The notes below the pieces were generated by a model. The model searched no databases and was not told the origin of the DNA. It saw only the letters and a program-made list of their open reading frames with translations. From NCBI RefSeq assembly GCF_038502225.1, contig NC_091341.1, positions 7,003,535-7,067,534 on the forward strand: a stretch of 64,000 nucleotides of DNA, written 5' to 3'. Positions 30,836-42,392 of this stretch are shown here, piece after piece. Position 1 is the first letter of the stretch. Every line of letters starts with the position of its first letter. The position numbers and the translations under genes are program-made. Source of the DNA: Cherax quadricarinatus (Eukaryota > Arthropoda > Malacostraca > Decapoda > Parastacidae).

Positions 30836-33800
30836 AATAACACTGCTGGCTCACTATAACACTGCTGGCTCACAATAACACTGCTGGCTCACAATAACAC
30901 TGCTGGCTCACTATAACACTGCTGGCTCACAATAACACTGTTGGCTCACAATAACACTGCTGACTCACAATAACACTGCTGGCTCACAATAACACTGCTG
31001 GCTCACAATAACAATGCTGGATCACAATAACACTGCTGGCTCACAATAACAATGCTGGATCACAATAACACTGCTGACTCACAATAACACTGTTGGCTCA
31101 CAATAACACTGCTGGCTCACAATAACACTGCTGGCTCACAATAACACTGCTGACTCACAATAACACTGCCTCACAATAACACTGACTCACAATAACACTG
31201 CTGGCTCACAATAACACTGCTGACTCACAATAACACTGCTGGCTCACAATAACACTGCTGGCTCACAATAACACTGCTTGCTCACAATAACACTGCTGAC
31301 TCACAATAACACTGCTGACTCACAATAACACTGCTGACTCACAATAACACTGCTGACTCACAATAACACTGCTGACTCACAATAACACTGCTAGCTAACA
31401 ATAACACTGCTGACTCACAATAACACTGCTGACTCGCAATAACACTGCTGACTCACAATAACACTGCTGACTCACAATAACACTGCTGACTCACAATAAC
31501 ACTGCTGGCTCACAATAGCACTGCTGGCTCACAATAACACTGCTGACTCACAATAACACTGCTGGCTCACAATAACACTGCTGGCTCACAATAACACTGC
31601 TGGCTCACAATAACACTGCTGGCTCACAATAACACTGCTGACTCACAATAACACTGCTGGCTCACAATAACACTGCTGGCTCACAATAACACTGCTGGCT
31701 CACAATAACACTGCTGGCTCACAATAACACTGCTGACTCACAATAACAATGCTGGCTCACAATAACACTGCTGACTCACAATAACACTGCTGACTCACAA
31801 TAACACTGCTGACTCACAATAACAATGCTGGCTCACAATAACACTGCTGACTCACAACACTGCTGGCTCACAATAACACTGCTGACTCACAATAACACTG
31901 CTGGCTCACAATAATACTGCTGACTCACAATAACGCTGCTGACTCACAATAACACTGCTGGCTCACAATAACACTGCTGACTCACAATAACACTGCTGGC
32001 TCACAATAACACTGCTGGCTCACAATAACACTGCTGGCTAACAATAACACTGCTGACTCACAATAACACTGCTGACTCACAATAATACTGCTGTCTCACA
32101 ATAACACTGCTGACTCACAATAACACTGCTGGCTCACAATAACACTGCTGACTCACAATAACACTGCTGGCTCACAATAATACTGCTGACTCACAATAAC
32201 GCTGCTGACTCACAATAACACTGCTGGCTCACAATAACACTGCTGACTCACAATAACACTGCTGGCTCACAATAACACTGCTGGCTCACAATAACACTGC
32301 TGGCTAACAATAACACTGCTGACTCACAATAACACTGCTGACTCACAATAATACTGCTGACTCACAATAACGCTGCTGACTCACAATAACACTGCTGGCT
32401 CACAATAACACTGCTGACTCACAATAACACTGCTGACTCACAATAACGCTGCTGACTCACAATAACACTGCAGACTCACAATAACACTGCTGACTCACAA
32501 TAACACTGCTGACTCACAATAACACTGGATCACAATAACACTGCTGGCTCACAATAACACTGCTGACTCACAATAACACTGCTGGCTCACAATAACACTG
32601 CTGACTCACAATAACACTGCTGGCTCACAATAACACTGCTGGCTCACAATAACACTGCTGGCTCACAATAACACTGCTGGCTCACAATAACACTGCTGAC
32701 TCACAATAACACTGCTGGCTCACAATAACACTGCTGGCTCACAATAACACTGCTGGCTCACAATAACACTGCTGGCTCACAATAACACTGCTGACTCACA
32801 ATAACACTGCTGACTCACAATAACACTGCTGGCTAACAATAACACTGCTTGCTCACAATAACACTGCTGGCTCACAATAACACTGCTGACTCACAATAAC
32901 ACTGCTGACTCACAATAACACTGCTGACTCACAATAACACTGCTGGCTCACAATAACACTGCTGGCTCACAATAACACTGCTGGCTCACAATAACACTGC
33001 TGACTCACAATAACACTGCTGACTCACAATAACACTGCTGGCTCACAATAACACTGCTTGGTCACAATAACACTGCTGGCTCACAATAACACTGCTGACT
33101 CACAATAACACTGCTGACTCACAATAACACTGCTGACTCACAATAACACTGCTTGGTCACAATAACACTGCTGGCTCACAATAACACTGCTGACTCACAA
33201 TAACACTGCTGACTCACAATAACACTGCTGACTCACAATAACACTGCTGACTCACAATAACACTGCTGACTCACAATAACACTGCTGACTCACAATAACA
33301 CTGCTGACTCACAATAACACTGCTAGCTAACAATAACACTGCTGACTCACAATAACACTGCTGACTCACAATAACACTGCTGACTCACAATAACACTGCT
33401 GACTCACAATAACACTGCTGACTCACAATAACACTGCTGGCTCACAATAGCACTGCTGGCTCACAATAACACTGATGACTCACAATAACACTGCTGGCTC
33501 ACAATAACACTGCTGGCTCACAATAACACTGCTGGCTCACAATAACACTGCTGGCTCACAATAACACTGCTGACTCACAATAACACTGCTGGCTCACAAT
33601 AACACTGCTGGCTCACAATAACACTGCTGGCTCACAATAACACTGCTGGCTCACAATAACACTGCTGACTCACAATAACAATGCTGGCTCACAATAACAC
33701 TGCTGACTCACAATAACACTGCTGACTCACAATAACACTGCTGACTCACAATAACAATGCTGGCTCACAATAACACTGCTGACTCACAATAACACTGCTG

Positions 33801-36448
33801 GCTCACAATAACACTGCTGACTCACAATAACACTGCTGGCTCACAATAATACTGCTGACTCACAATAACGCTGCTGACTCACAATAACACTGCTGGCTCA
33901 CAATAACACTGCTGACTCACAATAACACTGCTGGCTCACAATAACACTGCTGGCTAACAATAACACTGCTGACTCACAATAACACTGCTGACTCACAATA
34001 ATACTGCTGTCTCACAATAACACTGCTGACTCACAATAACACTGCTGGCTCACAATAACACTGCTGACTCACAATAACACTGCTGGCTCACAATAATACT
34101 GCTGACTCACAATAACGCTGCTGACTCACAATAACACTGCTGGCTCACAATAACACTGCTGACTCACAATAACACTGCTGGCTCACAATAACACTGCTGG
34201 CTCACAATAACACTGCTGGCTAACAATAACACTGCTGACTCACAATAACACTGCTGACTCACAATAATACTGCTGACTCACAATAACGCTGCTGACTCAC
34301 AATAACACTGCTGGCTCACAATAACACTGCTGACTCACAATAACACTGCTGACTCACAATAACGCTGCTGACTCACAATAACACTGCAGACTCACAATAA
34401 CACTGCTGACTCACAATAACACTGCTGACTCACAATAACACTGGATCACAATAACACTGCTGGCTCACAATAACACTGCTGACTCACAATAACACTGCTG
34501 GCTCACAATAACACTGCTGACTCACAATAACACTGCTGGCTCACAATAACACTGCTGACTCACAATAACACTGCTGGCTCACAATAACACTGCTGGCTCA
34601 CAATAACACTGCTGACTCACAATAACACTGCTGGCTCACAATAACACTGCTGGCTCACAATAACACTGCTGGCTCACAATAACACTGCTGGCTCACAATA
34701 ACACTGCTGACTCACAATAACACTGCTGACTCACAATAACACTGCTGGCTAACAATAACACTGCTTGCTCACAATAACACTGCTGGCTCACAATAACACT
34801 GCTGACTCACAATAACACTGCTGACTCACAATAACACTGCTGACTCACAATAACACTGCTGGCTCACAATAACACTGCTGGCTCACAATAACACTGCTGG
34901 CTCACAATAACACTGCTGACTCACAATAACACTGCTGACTCACAATAACACTGCTGGCTCACAATAACACTGCTTGGTCACAATAACACTGCTGGCTCAC
35001 AATAACACTGCTGACTCACAATAACACTGCTGACTCACAATAACACTGCTGACTCACAATAACACTGCTTGGTCACAATAACACTGCTGGCTCACAATAA
35101 CACTGCTGACTCACAATAACACTGCTGACTCACAATAACACTGCTGACTCACAATAACACTGCTGACTCACAATAACACTGCTGGCTCACAATAACACTG
35201 CTGACTCACAATAACACTGCTGACTCACAATAACACTGCTGACTCACAATAACACTGCTGACTCACAATAACACTGCTGACTCACAATAACACTGCTGGC
35301 TCACAATAACACTGCTGACTCACAATAACACTGCTGACTCACAATAACACTGCTGACTCACAATAACACTGCTGGCTCACAATAACACTGCTGACTCACA
35401 ATAACACTGCTGACTCACAATAACACTGCTGGCTCACAATAACACTGCTGGCTCACAATAACACTGCTGACTCACAATAACACTGCAGACTCACAATAAC
35501 ACTGCTGACTCACAATAACACTGCAGACTCACAATAACACTGCTGGCTCACAATAACACTGCTGATTCACAATAACACTGCTGGCTCACAATAACACTGC
35601 TGACTCACAATAACACTGCTGACTCACAATAACACTGCTGACTCACAATAACACTGCTGGCTCACAATAACACTGCTGACTCACAATAACACTGCTGACT
35701 CACAATAACACTGCAGACTCACAATAACACTGCTGACTCACAATAACACTGCTGACTCACAATAACACTGCTGACTCACAATAACACTGCTGACTCACAA
35801 TAACACTGCTGACTCACAATAACACTGCTGACTCACAATAACACTGCTGGCTCACAATAATACTGCTGACTCACAATAACACTGCAGACTCACAATAACA
35901 CTGCTGACTCACAATAACACTGCTGACTCACAATAACACTGCTGACTCACAATAACACTGCTGGCTCACAATAATACTGCTGACTCACAATAACACTGCA
36001 GACTCACAATAACACTGCAGACTCACAATAACACTGCTGGCTCACAATAACACTGCTGGCTCACAATAACACTGCTGACTCACAATAACACTGCTGGCTC
36101 ACAATAACACTGCTGACTCACAATAACACTGCTGACTCACAATAACACTGCTGACTCACAATAACACTGCTGACTCACAATAACACTGCTGACTCACAAT
36201 AACACTGCTCGCTCACAATAACACTGCTGACTCACAATAACACTGCTGGCTCACAATAACACTGCAGACTCACAATAACACTGCTGACTCACATTAACAC
36301 TGCTGACTCACAATAACACTGCTGACTCACAATAACACTGCTGACTCACAATAAGACTGCTGGCTCACAATAACACTGCTGACTCACAATAACACTGCTG
36401 ACTCACAATAACACTGCTGGCTCACAATAACACTGCTGACTCACAATA
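30836..36448. repeat. 19-bp satellite array, about 295 copies
   Basis: Unit aacactgctgactcacaat; the main variant position gives ggctc instead of gactc, with rarer changes (agcta, cagac, ttggtc, atact). The 5.6-kb array is continuous. Marker variants recur with a fixed spacing of about 1.92 kb, showing a duplicated higher-order block. No coding. Confidence 0.97.
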
Positions 36449-36534
36449 ATGAAACATTTTTATGTTTTTTTTTGTCACACTAAAGTTGCTTCTGTTCGGT
36501 AGTCAAGGTATAAAAAACTGCTCACTACTTTCTC

Positions 36535-36700
36535 CGCAACTGTTGTTGTCACTGCAGTTTTTGTTCCCGCAGTAGATGTCCCTGCAGTTAGTTGCTGCAG
36601 TAGTTGTCACTGCAGTAGTTACCGCAGTAGTCGTCACCCCAGTAGTCGTCACTACAGCAGTCACCTTACTAGTTGTCACTGCAGTAGCAGCCTTGGTGGT
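36535..36700. repeat. 15-bp-type minisatellite
   Basis: Degenerate tandem copies of actgcagtagttgtc with gcagtag and gtcgtc variants. The weak threonine/valine-rich reading on the minus strand is a by-product. Confidence 0.8.
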
Positions 36701-36892
36701 TATCAACAGAGTTATCTACTACTGTTCTTGTTAAGTTACCGATCTTTATCCTTGCTCAGCGCTTTATTTCGATGCTACTCACTTTTCCTTCCTCCTTCCG
36801 CCCAGCTGTACTTTCCTAATAAAAATATAGAAATATGTACGAAGATCATCAAAAGAAACAGATCTGTGAATACGTCCCTACGATCCTCCGTA

Positions 36893-36893
36893 C

Positions 36894-36961
<68 letters not shown>
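36893..36961. repeat. (AC)n microsatellite
   Basis: About 34 AC units, ending at a LINE-A 3' fragment. Bases 36701-36892 hold nothing identifiable. Confidence 0.96.
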
Positions 36962-36963
<2 letters not shown>

Positions 36964-37007
36964 CCCCTAAGACTCGACCCCTGCAACCACAAATAGGTGA
37001 GTACACT

Positions 37008-37042
<35 letters not shown>

Positions 37043-37046
37043 ACAC
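36962..37046 (+). mobile_element. LINE-A 3'-terminal fragment followed by (AC)n
   Basis: gactcgacccctgcaaccac, then aaataggtgagtacactcac, ending in an (AC)n of about 30 bases. A second tiny fragment (gattcgactcctgaaaccac) follows before the next LINE-A copy. Confidence 0.8.
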
Positions 37047-37076
37047 GAGCTAAGATTCGACTCCTGAAACCACACA

Positions 37077-37500
37077 CACGGAAGGGATTGTGGGAGGTTC
37101 GCAGATGATGTGAAACTAATGAGAAGAATGCAAGCAGACATGGACCAGGAGAAGCTACAATAGATCTCGACAGGCTGCAAGTCTCGTCTGACAAGTGGCT
37201 TCCAAAGTTTAACCCCAGCAAGTGCAAAGTTATAAAGTTTGGGGAAGGACAGATCACAGACTCGGGGTGCTAAGACTACTAACCTCATTCAAGGACTGAG
37301 GTTTGCAGCCTTTGCAAACCTTGGGGTGAGCATGGCACCAAGCATATCACCTGAAATGCACATCAAACAAATAAGTTCTGCAACAAATGCATGTCTGGCA
37401 AATTTGAGACTAGTTTTTAAACTTCTAAGTATGCAATAAGTCACAACACTGTATATGGTGGAATATCTGTATATACACTGTATATATTGGAATATGTGTG
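37077..37500 (+). mobile_element. LINE-A copy 8, left part (split by LINE-C)
   Basis: Starts at the RT active-site block (gttcgcagatgatgtgaaac, reading FADDVKLMRRMQAD-like) and reaches atattggaatatgtgtgtgg, the YVRPILEYA region, where LINE-C interrupts. It resumes at 40133. Confidence 0.8.
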
Positions 37501-37667
37501 TGGTTTACCTGGAGTTTACCTGGAGGGGGTTTCGAGGGTCAACGCCCCCGCGGCTCGGTCTGAGACCAGGCCTAATGGTGGATCAGGGGTCTCATCAACC
37601 AGGCTGTTACTGCTGGCCGCACGCAAACTGATGTACGAACCACAGCCCGGTTGGTCACGTACTGACT

Positions 37668-38351
37668 TTAGATGCCTGTCCAGTGCCTATTGATAATCCC
37701 CCTTATGTATGCTGGGAGGCAGTTGAACAATCTTGGGCCCCTGACACTTATTGTGTTGTCTCTCAATGTACTCGTGGCGCCCCTGCTTATCACTGGGGGA
37801 ATGTTACATCTCCTGCCGAGTCTTTTACTTTCATAGGGATTGCTTTTTGTGTGTAGTTTTGGTACCAATTCCTTCAGGACCTTCCAAGTGTATATTATCA
37901 TGTATCTCTCTCGCCTGCATTCCAGGGAATACAAATCAAGGATCTGCAACCGTTCCCAGTAATTTAGGTGCCTTATCGTACTTACGTGTGCAGTGAAAGT
38001 TCTTTGTACACTCTCCAGGTCTGCAATGTCTCCAGCCTTGAAGGGGGCCGTTAGTGTACAGCAGTATTTCAGCCTAGAGAGAACAAACGATTTGAAGAGG
38101 ATCATTATGGGCTTGGCGTCCCTAGTTTTGAAGGTTCTCATTATACATCCTATCATTTTCCTAGCAGATGAGGTAGATACATTGTTGTGGTCTTTGAAAG
38201 CGAGATCCTCTGACATTATCACTACCAGGTCCTTCACAGTTCTTTTTCGCTCTATTGTATGGTTAGAATTTGTCGTATACCCTGATACATTTTTAATTTC
38301 CTCAAATTTTCCATATCTGAGTAGTTGAAATTTCACCTCATTGAACTTCAT
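37668..38351 (-). pseudogene. LINE-C RT C-terminal region
   Basis: 227 open codons after the RT core: KFNEVKFQLLRYG (thumb start), RKRTVKDLVVIMSEDLAFKD, then KSFVLSRLKYCCTLTAPFKA (counterpart of YVRPILEYA), LESVQRTFTAHVSTIRHLNY, and RRCNIPPVISRGATSTLRDN to the end. Upstream (38353-38664) the FADD block reads SFADDTRIAM, catalytic pair present. The SINE insertion and a frameshift separate the parts. Confidence 0.75.
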
Positions 38352-38576
38352 ATTATTTTTGAGTTGCCCATTTGAAGATTTTGTTGATGTCCCCTTGGCG
38401 TCTTGCGGTGTCTTCGATAAAGGTCACTGCCATGGCAATCCGGGTGTCATCCGCAAAGGAAGGCACAGAGCTATGGCTTACATCTCTATGTCCGAAATGA
38501 GGATGAGGAATAGAATGGGAGCGAGTACTGTGCCTTGTGGAACAGAGCTTTTCACCGTGGCTGCCTGGGACTTTAT

Positions 38577-38878
38577 AAAGGCCCGGTGGCCTGGTGGCTA
38601 AAGCTCCCGCTTCATACACGGAGAGCCCGGGTTCGATTCCCGGCGGGTGGAAACATTTCGACACGTTTCCTTACACCTGTTGTCCTGTTCACCTAGCAGC
38701 AAATAGGTACCTGGGTGTTAGTCGACTGGTGTGGGTCGCATCCTGGGGGACAAGATTAAGGGCCTCAATGGAAATAAGTTAGACAGTCCTCGATGACGCA
38801 CTGACTTTCTTGGGTTATCCTGGGTGGCTAACCCTCCGGGGATAAAAATCCAAACGAAATCTTATCTTATCTTATTAC
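38577..38878 (+). mobile_element. tRNA-derived SINE (type 2), complete
   Basis: Head ggcccggtggcctggtggct with A-box-like tggctaaagctc and B box gggttcgattcccggc (about 38627-38642). The core block at 38705-38747 is shared with the SINE at 3665. A body follows (gacagtcctcgatgacgcac), then a tail of cttat repeats. It interrupts LINE-C between gcctgggacttta and ctctttgcgttctat. Transcribed by RNA polymerase III if active. Confidence 0.88.
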
Positions 38879-39170
38879 TCTTTGCGTTCTATTTGTCAGG
38901 TAGTTATAGATCCACCTACCAACTTTTCCTGTTATTCCTTTATCACGCATTTTGTGTGCTACTACACCACGGTCACATTTGTCGAAAACTTTTGCAAAGT
39001 CTGTGTATACTACATCTGTATTTTATTTATCCTCAACAGCATCCAGGACCTTGTCATAGTGGTCCAGTAGCTGCAATAGGCAGGAGCGACCTGCTCTAAA
39101 CCCGTTTTGCCCTGGGTTGTGTAATTGATGGGTATTTAGGTGGTTGGCGATCTTCCTTCTTAGAACCCTC

Positions 39171-40132
39171 TCAAAGAATTTTATGATATGGGATGTTAGT
39201 GCTATCGGTCTCTAGTTCTTTGCAATTGTTTTGCTGCCACCTTTGTGGAGTGGGGCTATGTCTGTTTTTTAGTGTGTGTTGGATGACCCGTGTGTCCATG
39301 CTCCCTCTCCACAGAATGCTGAAGGCACGCGACAAGGGCCTCTTGCAGTTCTTGACAAACACGGAGTTCAGTGAGTCTGGGCCTGGGGCAAAGTGCATGG
39401 GCATGCCATTTATTGCATTTTCAAAGTCTTGTGGAGTTAGAATAATATCCGAGATTTTTGAGATAACCAAATTTTGGGTTTCATTCATAAAGAATTCATT
39501 TGGATTGTCGACCCTTAGTTTGGGCAGCGGCTCGCTGAACACCGAGTCATATTGGGACTTTAGTATCTTACTCATTTCTTGGCTGTCATCTGTGTATGTC
39601 CCATCCCACCTAAGCAGGGGCCCAATACTGGGTGTTGTTTTTCCCTTAGATTTGGCATAAGAGAAGAAGTATTTTGTTTATTTTCCAATTTCCTTTATGG
39701 CATTTAGTTCTTCCTGTGAATCTTGTCTTCTGTAAGATTCCTTCAGCTTAAGTTCAATATTTGCAATTTCATTGAAGAGTACCTCCCTTTGTATTTCAGA
39801 TATATTTGTCCATCTCAGCAGCTCCGTGACTCTTCGCCTTCGTTTGTATAGGGAACATCTCTCCCTTTCTAGTTTACACATTCTCTTTCTTTTTCTTAAT
39901 GGAATGAGTCTTGAGAAGATCTCAAGAACCACAGAGTTCATTTTTTCAAGGCAAATGTTCGGATCCGTGTTGTTTAGGATATCTTCCCAGCTTGTTTCAT
40001 TTAGGATATGGTTGACTTGATCCCATTGTATGTTTTTGTTATTAAAATTGAATTTTGTGAAGAGACCTTCATGACTGATCACATTTTGCTGGTCAGGAGC
40101 CCTGTGCATACATGTCTGTACCTTTATGAAAT
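39171..40132 (-). pseudogene. LINE-C linker and RT N-terminal region
   Basis: 39678-40132 (minus) reads as a lysine/arginine-rich linker (PLRKRKRMCKLERERCSLYK). 39171-39575 has DFENAINGMPMHFAPGPDSL, then FVKNCKRPLSRAFSILWRGS: the first RT blocks. The frames differ, with a stop between (39660-39680). The next block, near 39130-39190, follows a frameshift in the TPTPQRW region. Confidence 0.7.
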
Positions 40133-40195
40133 TCATACCTACTCAAGCATGTCAAGACATTAGAGAAAGTGCAGAAGTTTGCAACGAGACAGGAT
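40133..40195 (+). mobile_element. LINE-A copy 8, right part
   Basis: cctactcaagcatgtcaaga, then cattagagaaagtgcagaag: the HVKKLEKVQKFATR segment of LINE-A that follows the left part ending at 37500. Confidence 0.75.
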
Positions 40196-40341
40196 GTGTT
40201 TGCCTGGAGCTGGTGCTGGTGATACAGTCAACAGGTAGGATAATATAATGTCAGATAATGGGAACAAGCTCAATATCTGCCTCAGTGCTGGTGGAAACTA
40301 TATTGAGACAGGGTCTCCTAGTTAAGTACAGGACAGCTATA
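40196..40341 (+). mobile_element. LINE-B copy 3 ORF1 region, left part (split)
   Basis: gtgctggtgatacagtcaac, then cctcagtgctggtggaaact matches 45060-45170 and corresponds to the SGNH-domain region of LINE-B ORF1. The 12-bp aggacagctata at its end is repeated at 42393-42404. Confidence 0.65.
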
Positions 40342-40530
40342 TTATTATAATCAAAAAGAAGCGCTAAGCCACAAGGGCTATACAGCGCTGCAGAGTAGGG
40401 AAGGAAGAGAGGGTATCAGGCGGCAGAAGGGGGAAGGGATGATTAGTAGGTTACAGAAAACAGCGGGGCAGGGGATAGTGCGGGGGTAGAGGGTAGCAAG
40501 AGATTGAGGTAGAAAAGGCTGAAGGTATCA

Positions 40531-40758
40531 TCAGAGTTTGTGGAGTAAGTCAGTTGTTGTCAAAAAGTCAATGAGAGAGTCTGGATGAAAGGTGGGTCCA
40601 TCAGCGAGAAGGGAAAGTAAAGAGAGAGCAGCGGAGCGAAGACGACGTTGGAGGTAAATTCTGCGTGCTCGTTGATAAAGTGGGCAGTCTAACAGAATGT
40701 GGCTGACTGATAATGGAACCTGACAATTCTCACAGAGAGGAGCAGGGTGCCTCTCCAT
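40531..40758 (-). pseudogene. C-terminal CCHC-like region of the same ORF2
   Basis: HPAPLCENCQVPLSVSHILL, then DCPLY: a C..C.......H....C pattern typical of the I-clade ORF2 end. It continues the RNase H frame after a short shifted gap (40759-40900). Ends about 190 bases before the 3' tail. Confidence 0.75.
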
Positions 40759-40899
40759 GAGATATCCATTAGTAAGATGAGTATGGCCAATGCGAAGGTG
40801 GGAGAGAGTAGTCTCCCAACCTCGACACTGGTGACAAGAAGACGGCCAGTAACCTATACTCGGTTTAATAGAACAAAGTTTGTTAATGAGCAGAGCAGA

Positions 40900-41412
40900 C
40901 TAACGTTGTTGCCAACGAGTGTGAAGGTGGGTAGCTATTACAGCAAAATAGGCTGGAAATGGAACACTTCTATATGAAATTGGTAGGTCATGTGCTGCTG
41001 ACCGCGCAGCAGTGTCTGCCTGTTCATTGCCCTGTATGTCAACATGACCAGGGACCCAACAAAAAACAATATCTTTATGCTTGGTAGAGATACGCCATAG
41101 CCAAAGTTGGATACGGAGAACTAGGGGGTGAGGTGTATCAAATTTTCGTATAGCCTGTAAAGCACTAAGGGAGTCTGAGACAACCACAAATGATGACACA
41201 GGCATTGATGCAATACGAATAAGTGCTGCAAGAATGGCATACGATTCAGCAGTAAAAATGCTAGCCGAAGATAGTAAATGCCCTCGCACGATGCTGTCCG
41301 GAAACACTGCTGCGAATCCGATGCTGTCAGAAGATTTAGAACCATCTTTGTACACAGTGATGGCATGAGAATGAGAGTGGAAGTGATCAAGAAAAAGAGA
41401 GCAGGAAGCCAC
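40900..41412 (-). pseudogene. RNase H domain of Nimb/I-type LINE ORF2
   Basis: 170 open codons with the RNase H landmarks: TVYKDGSKSSDSIGFAAVF (first catalytic aspartate), FTAESYAILAALIRI (catalytic glutamate), FVVVSDSLSALQAI (third acidic residue in SDS) and CWVPGHVDIQGNEQADTAAR (the H...GNE.AD end). I-clade LINEs such as Nimb carry this domain after RT to remove the RNA template. Active-site residues are all present, but the RT in front is deleted. The frame upstream to 41669 carries a different reading of the same DNA. Confidence 0.88.
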
Positions 41413-42392
41413 CGTAGGCAGTTGGGCTTTCGAGCAAGGGCTTGAGAAAGAACAGACCCGAACAGCTGGAACTTTCCAGGGGGTAGGGAAAAGTGAGATG
41501 CTACATAAACATATAATGGCAGTAACTGAAGGGAAGACAAGAGTGAATGTAGGCGAAGAGAGATGGGACGGAGCAAACAGGGGCGGCGAACAAATAAAGA
41601 ATGTCTACTTATACCAGTGACCATTCTATAAATGGGTAACAATAAGGGGCCCGGGGGTAGCGGGGTCATGGATTGTGGACTCCATGGTTAGGTTACTTCT
41701 TTCTTTTTGTTGTTAAGAAAAAAAAGAAAGAAGAAAAGAAAATAAAAATAAAAAAAAGAATAAAAAAAGGGGGGACCGGGGAGGGATAGTTCCTAGGAGG
41801 ACTGAAAGGGCCAGAAATCTCCCTCCGCGCCCAAGAGGACCTCAGCACCGCAAGTAGCGCAGATGCAGCATGGAACCCGTACCATACCCTACCCTTCATG
41901 CCAGTAAACCAGCAATCTGGGATAGCAACCTCACATCTGCCGAGCTACCTCGGTGTACAAAAGAGAGGGCGGTCGGATATCCGCCACAAAACATACCTCC
42001 TTCGGCCACCACCCCTGGAATCCGAAAGGTGGCTTCCAGAGATACACCCATCGCCTTTCAGATGCCCAAAGCCATCCTCTGGGATACCAGAGAGGGATCG
42101 GGACATGCCCAGGTGAGCCATATTCCACGACAAACTACGCCACCGCTAAGAACCTCAACGGAATGGGATGGACTCCGGTACCCTTTCCCCTACCTAGGAA
42201 CTAGCGCGCCTGTGGGAAAAATCCCAAAGGCCAAAAAGAGGATGGGCAAAAGAGAGGGGTGGTTAGGAGGAGAAGGAAAGGAAAAAGGGGAGGATGGGAT
42301 AGAGAAGGGGGGATTGGGGGGTAATTAGGTTCGGTCTGAGGAAGGAGACCGACAGGTCTCTTCACCACGCCAAGGAGCCCCCCTTGAAGAGG

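Larger units (their letters stand above)
37501..40132 (-). mobile_element. LINE-C copy 1 (third CR1/L2-like family), split by a SINE
   Basis: The 3' end, at the left, is tandem tttacctggag (reverse of ctccaggtaaa) and a gaccgagccgcgggggcgtt-type block. C-terminal coding 37668-38351, RT core 38353-39200 interrupted by the SINE, RT start and linker 39171-40132. It lies between the two parts of a LINE-A copy. 5'-truncated in the endonuclease-RT linker. Confidence 0.85.
40342..42392 (-). mobile_element. Nimb/I-type LINE, internally deleted
   Basis: The 3' end (left) is ttattataatcaaaaagaag, then cgctaagccacaagggctat, a tail I recall from decapod LINEs. Flanked by a 12-bp target duplication, aggacagctata. 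The minus strand begins with a C/T-rich 5' leader (42392-41710), an ORF1-like start (ATG near 41684 followed by about 20 codons), then jumps to the C-terminal part of ORF2. ORF1 body, endonuclease and RT are missing. Confidence 0.8.

Noticed and set aside
30836..36448. CRISPR-like array
   Set aside because: Units are contiguous 19-bp repeats without unique spacers, in a eukaryotic context; it is a satellite.
36503..36706. Threonine/valine-rich mucin-like frame
   Set aside because: By-product of the 15-bp minisatellite.
41870..42328. 152-codon plus-strand frame
   Set aside because: It lies antisense to the 5' leader of the Nimb/I element and overlaps open frames in other phases; no domain seen.
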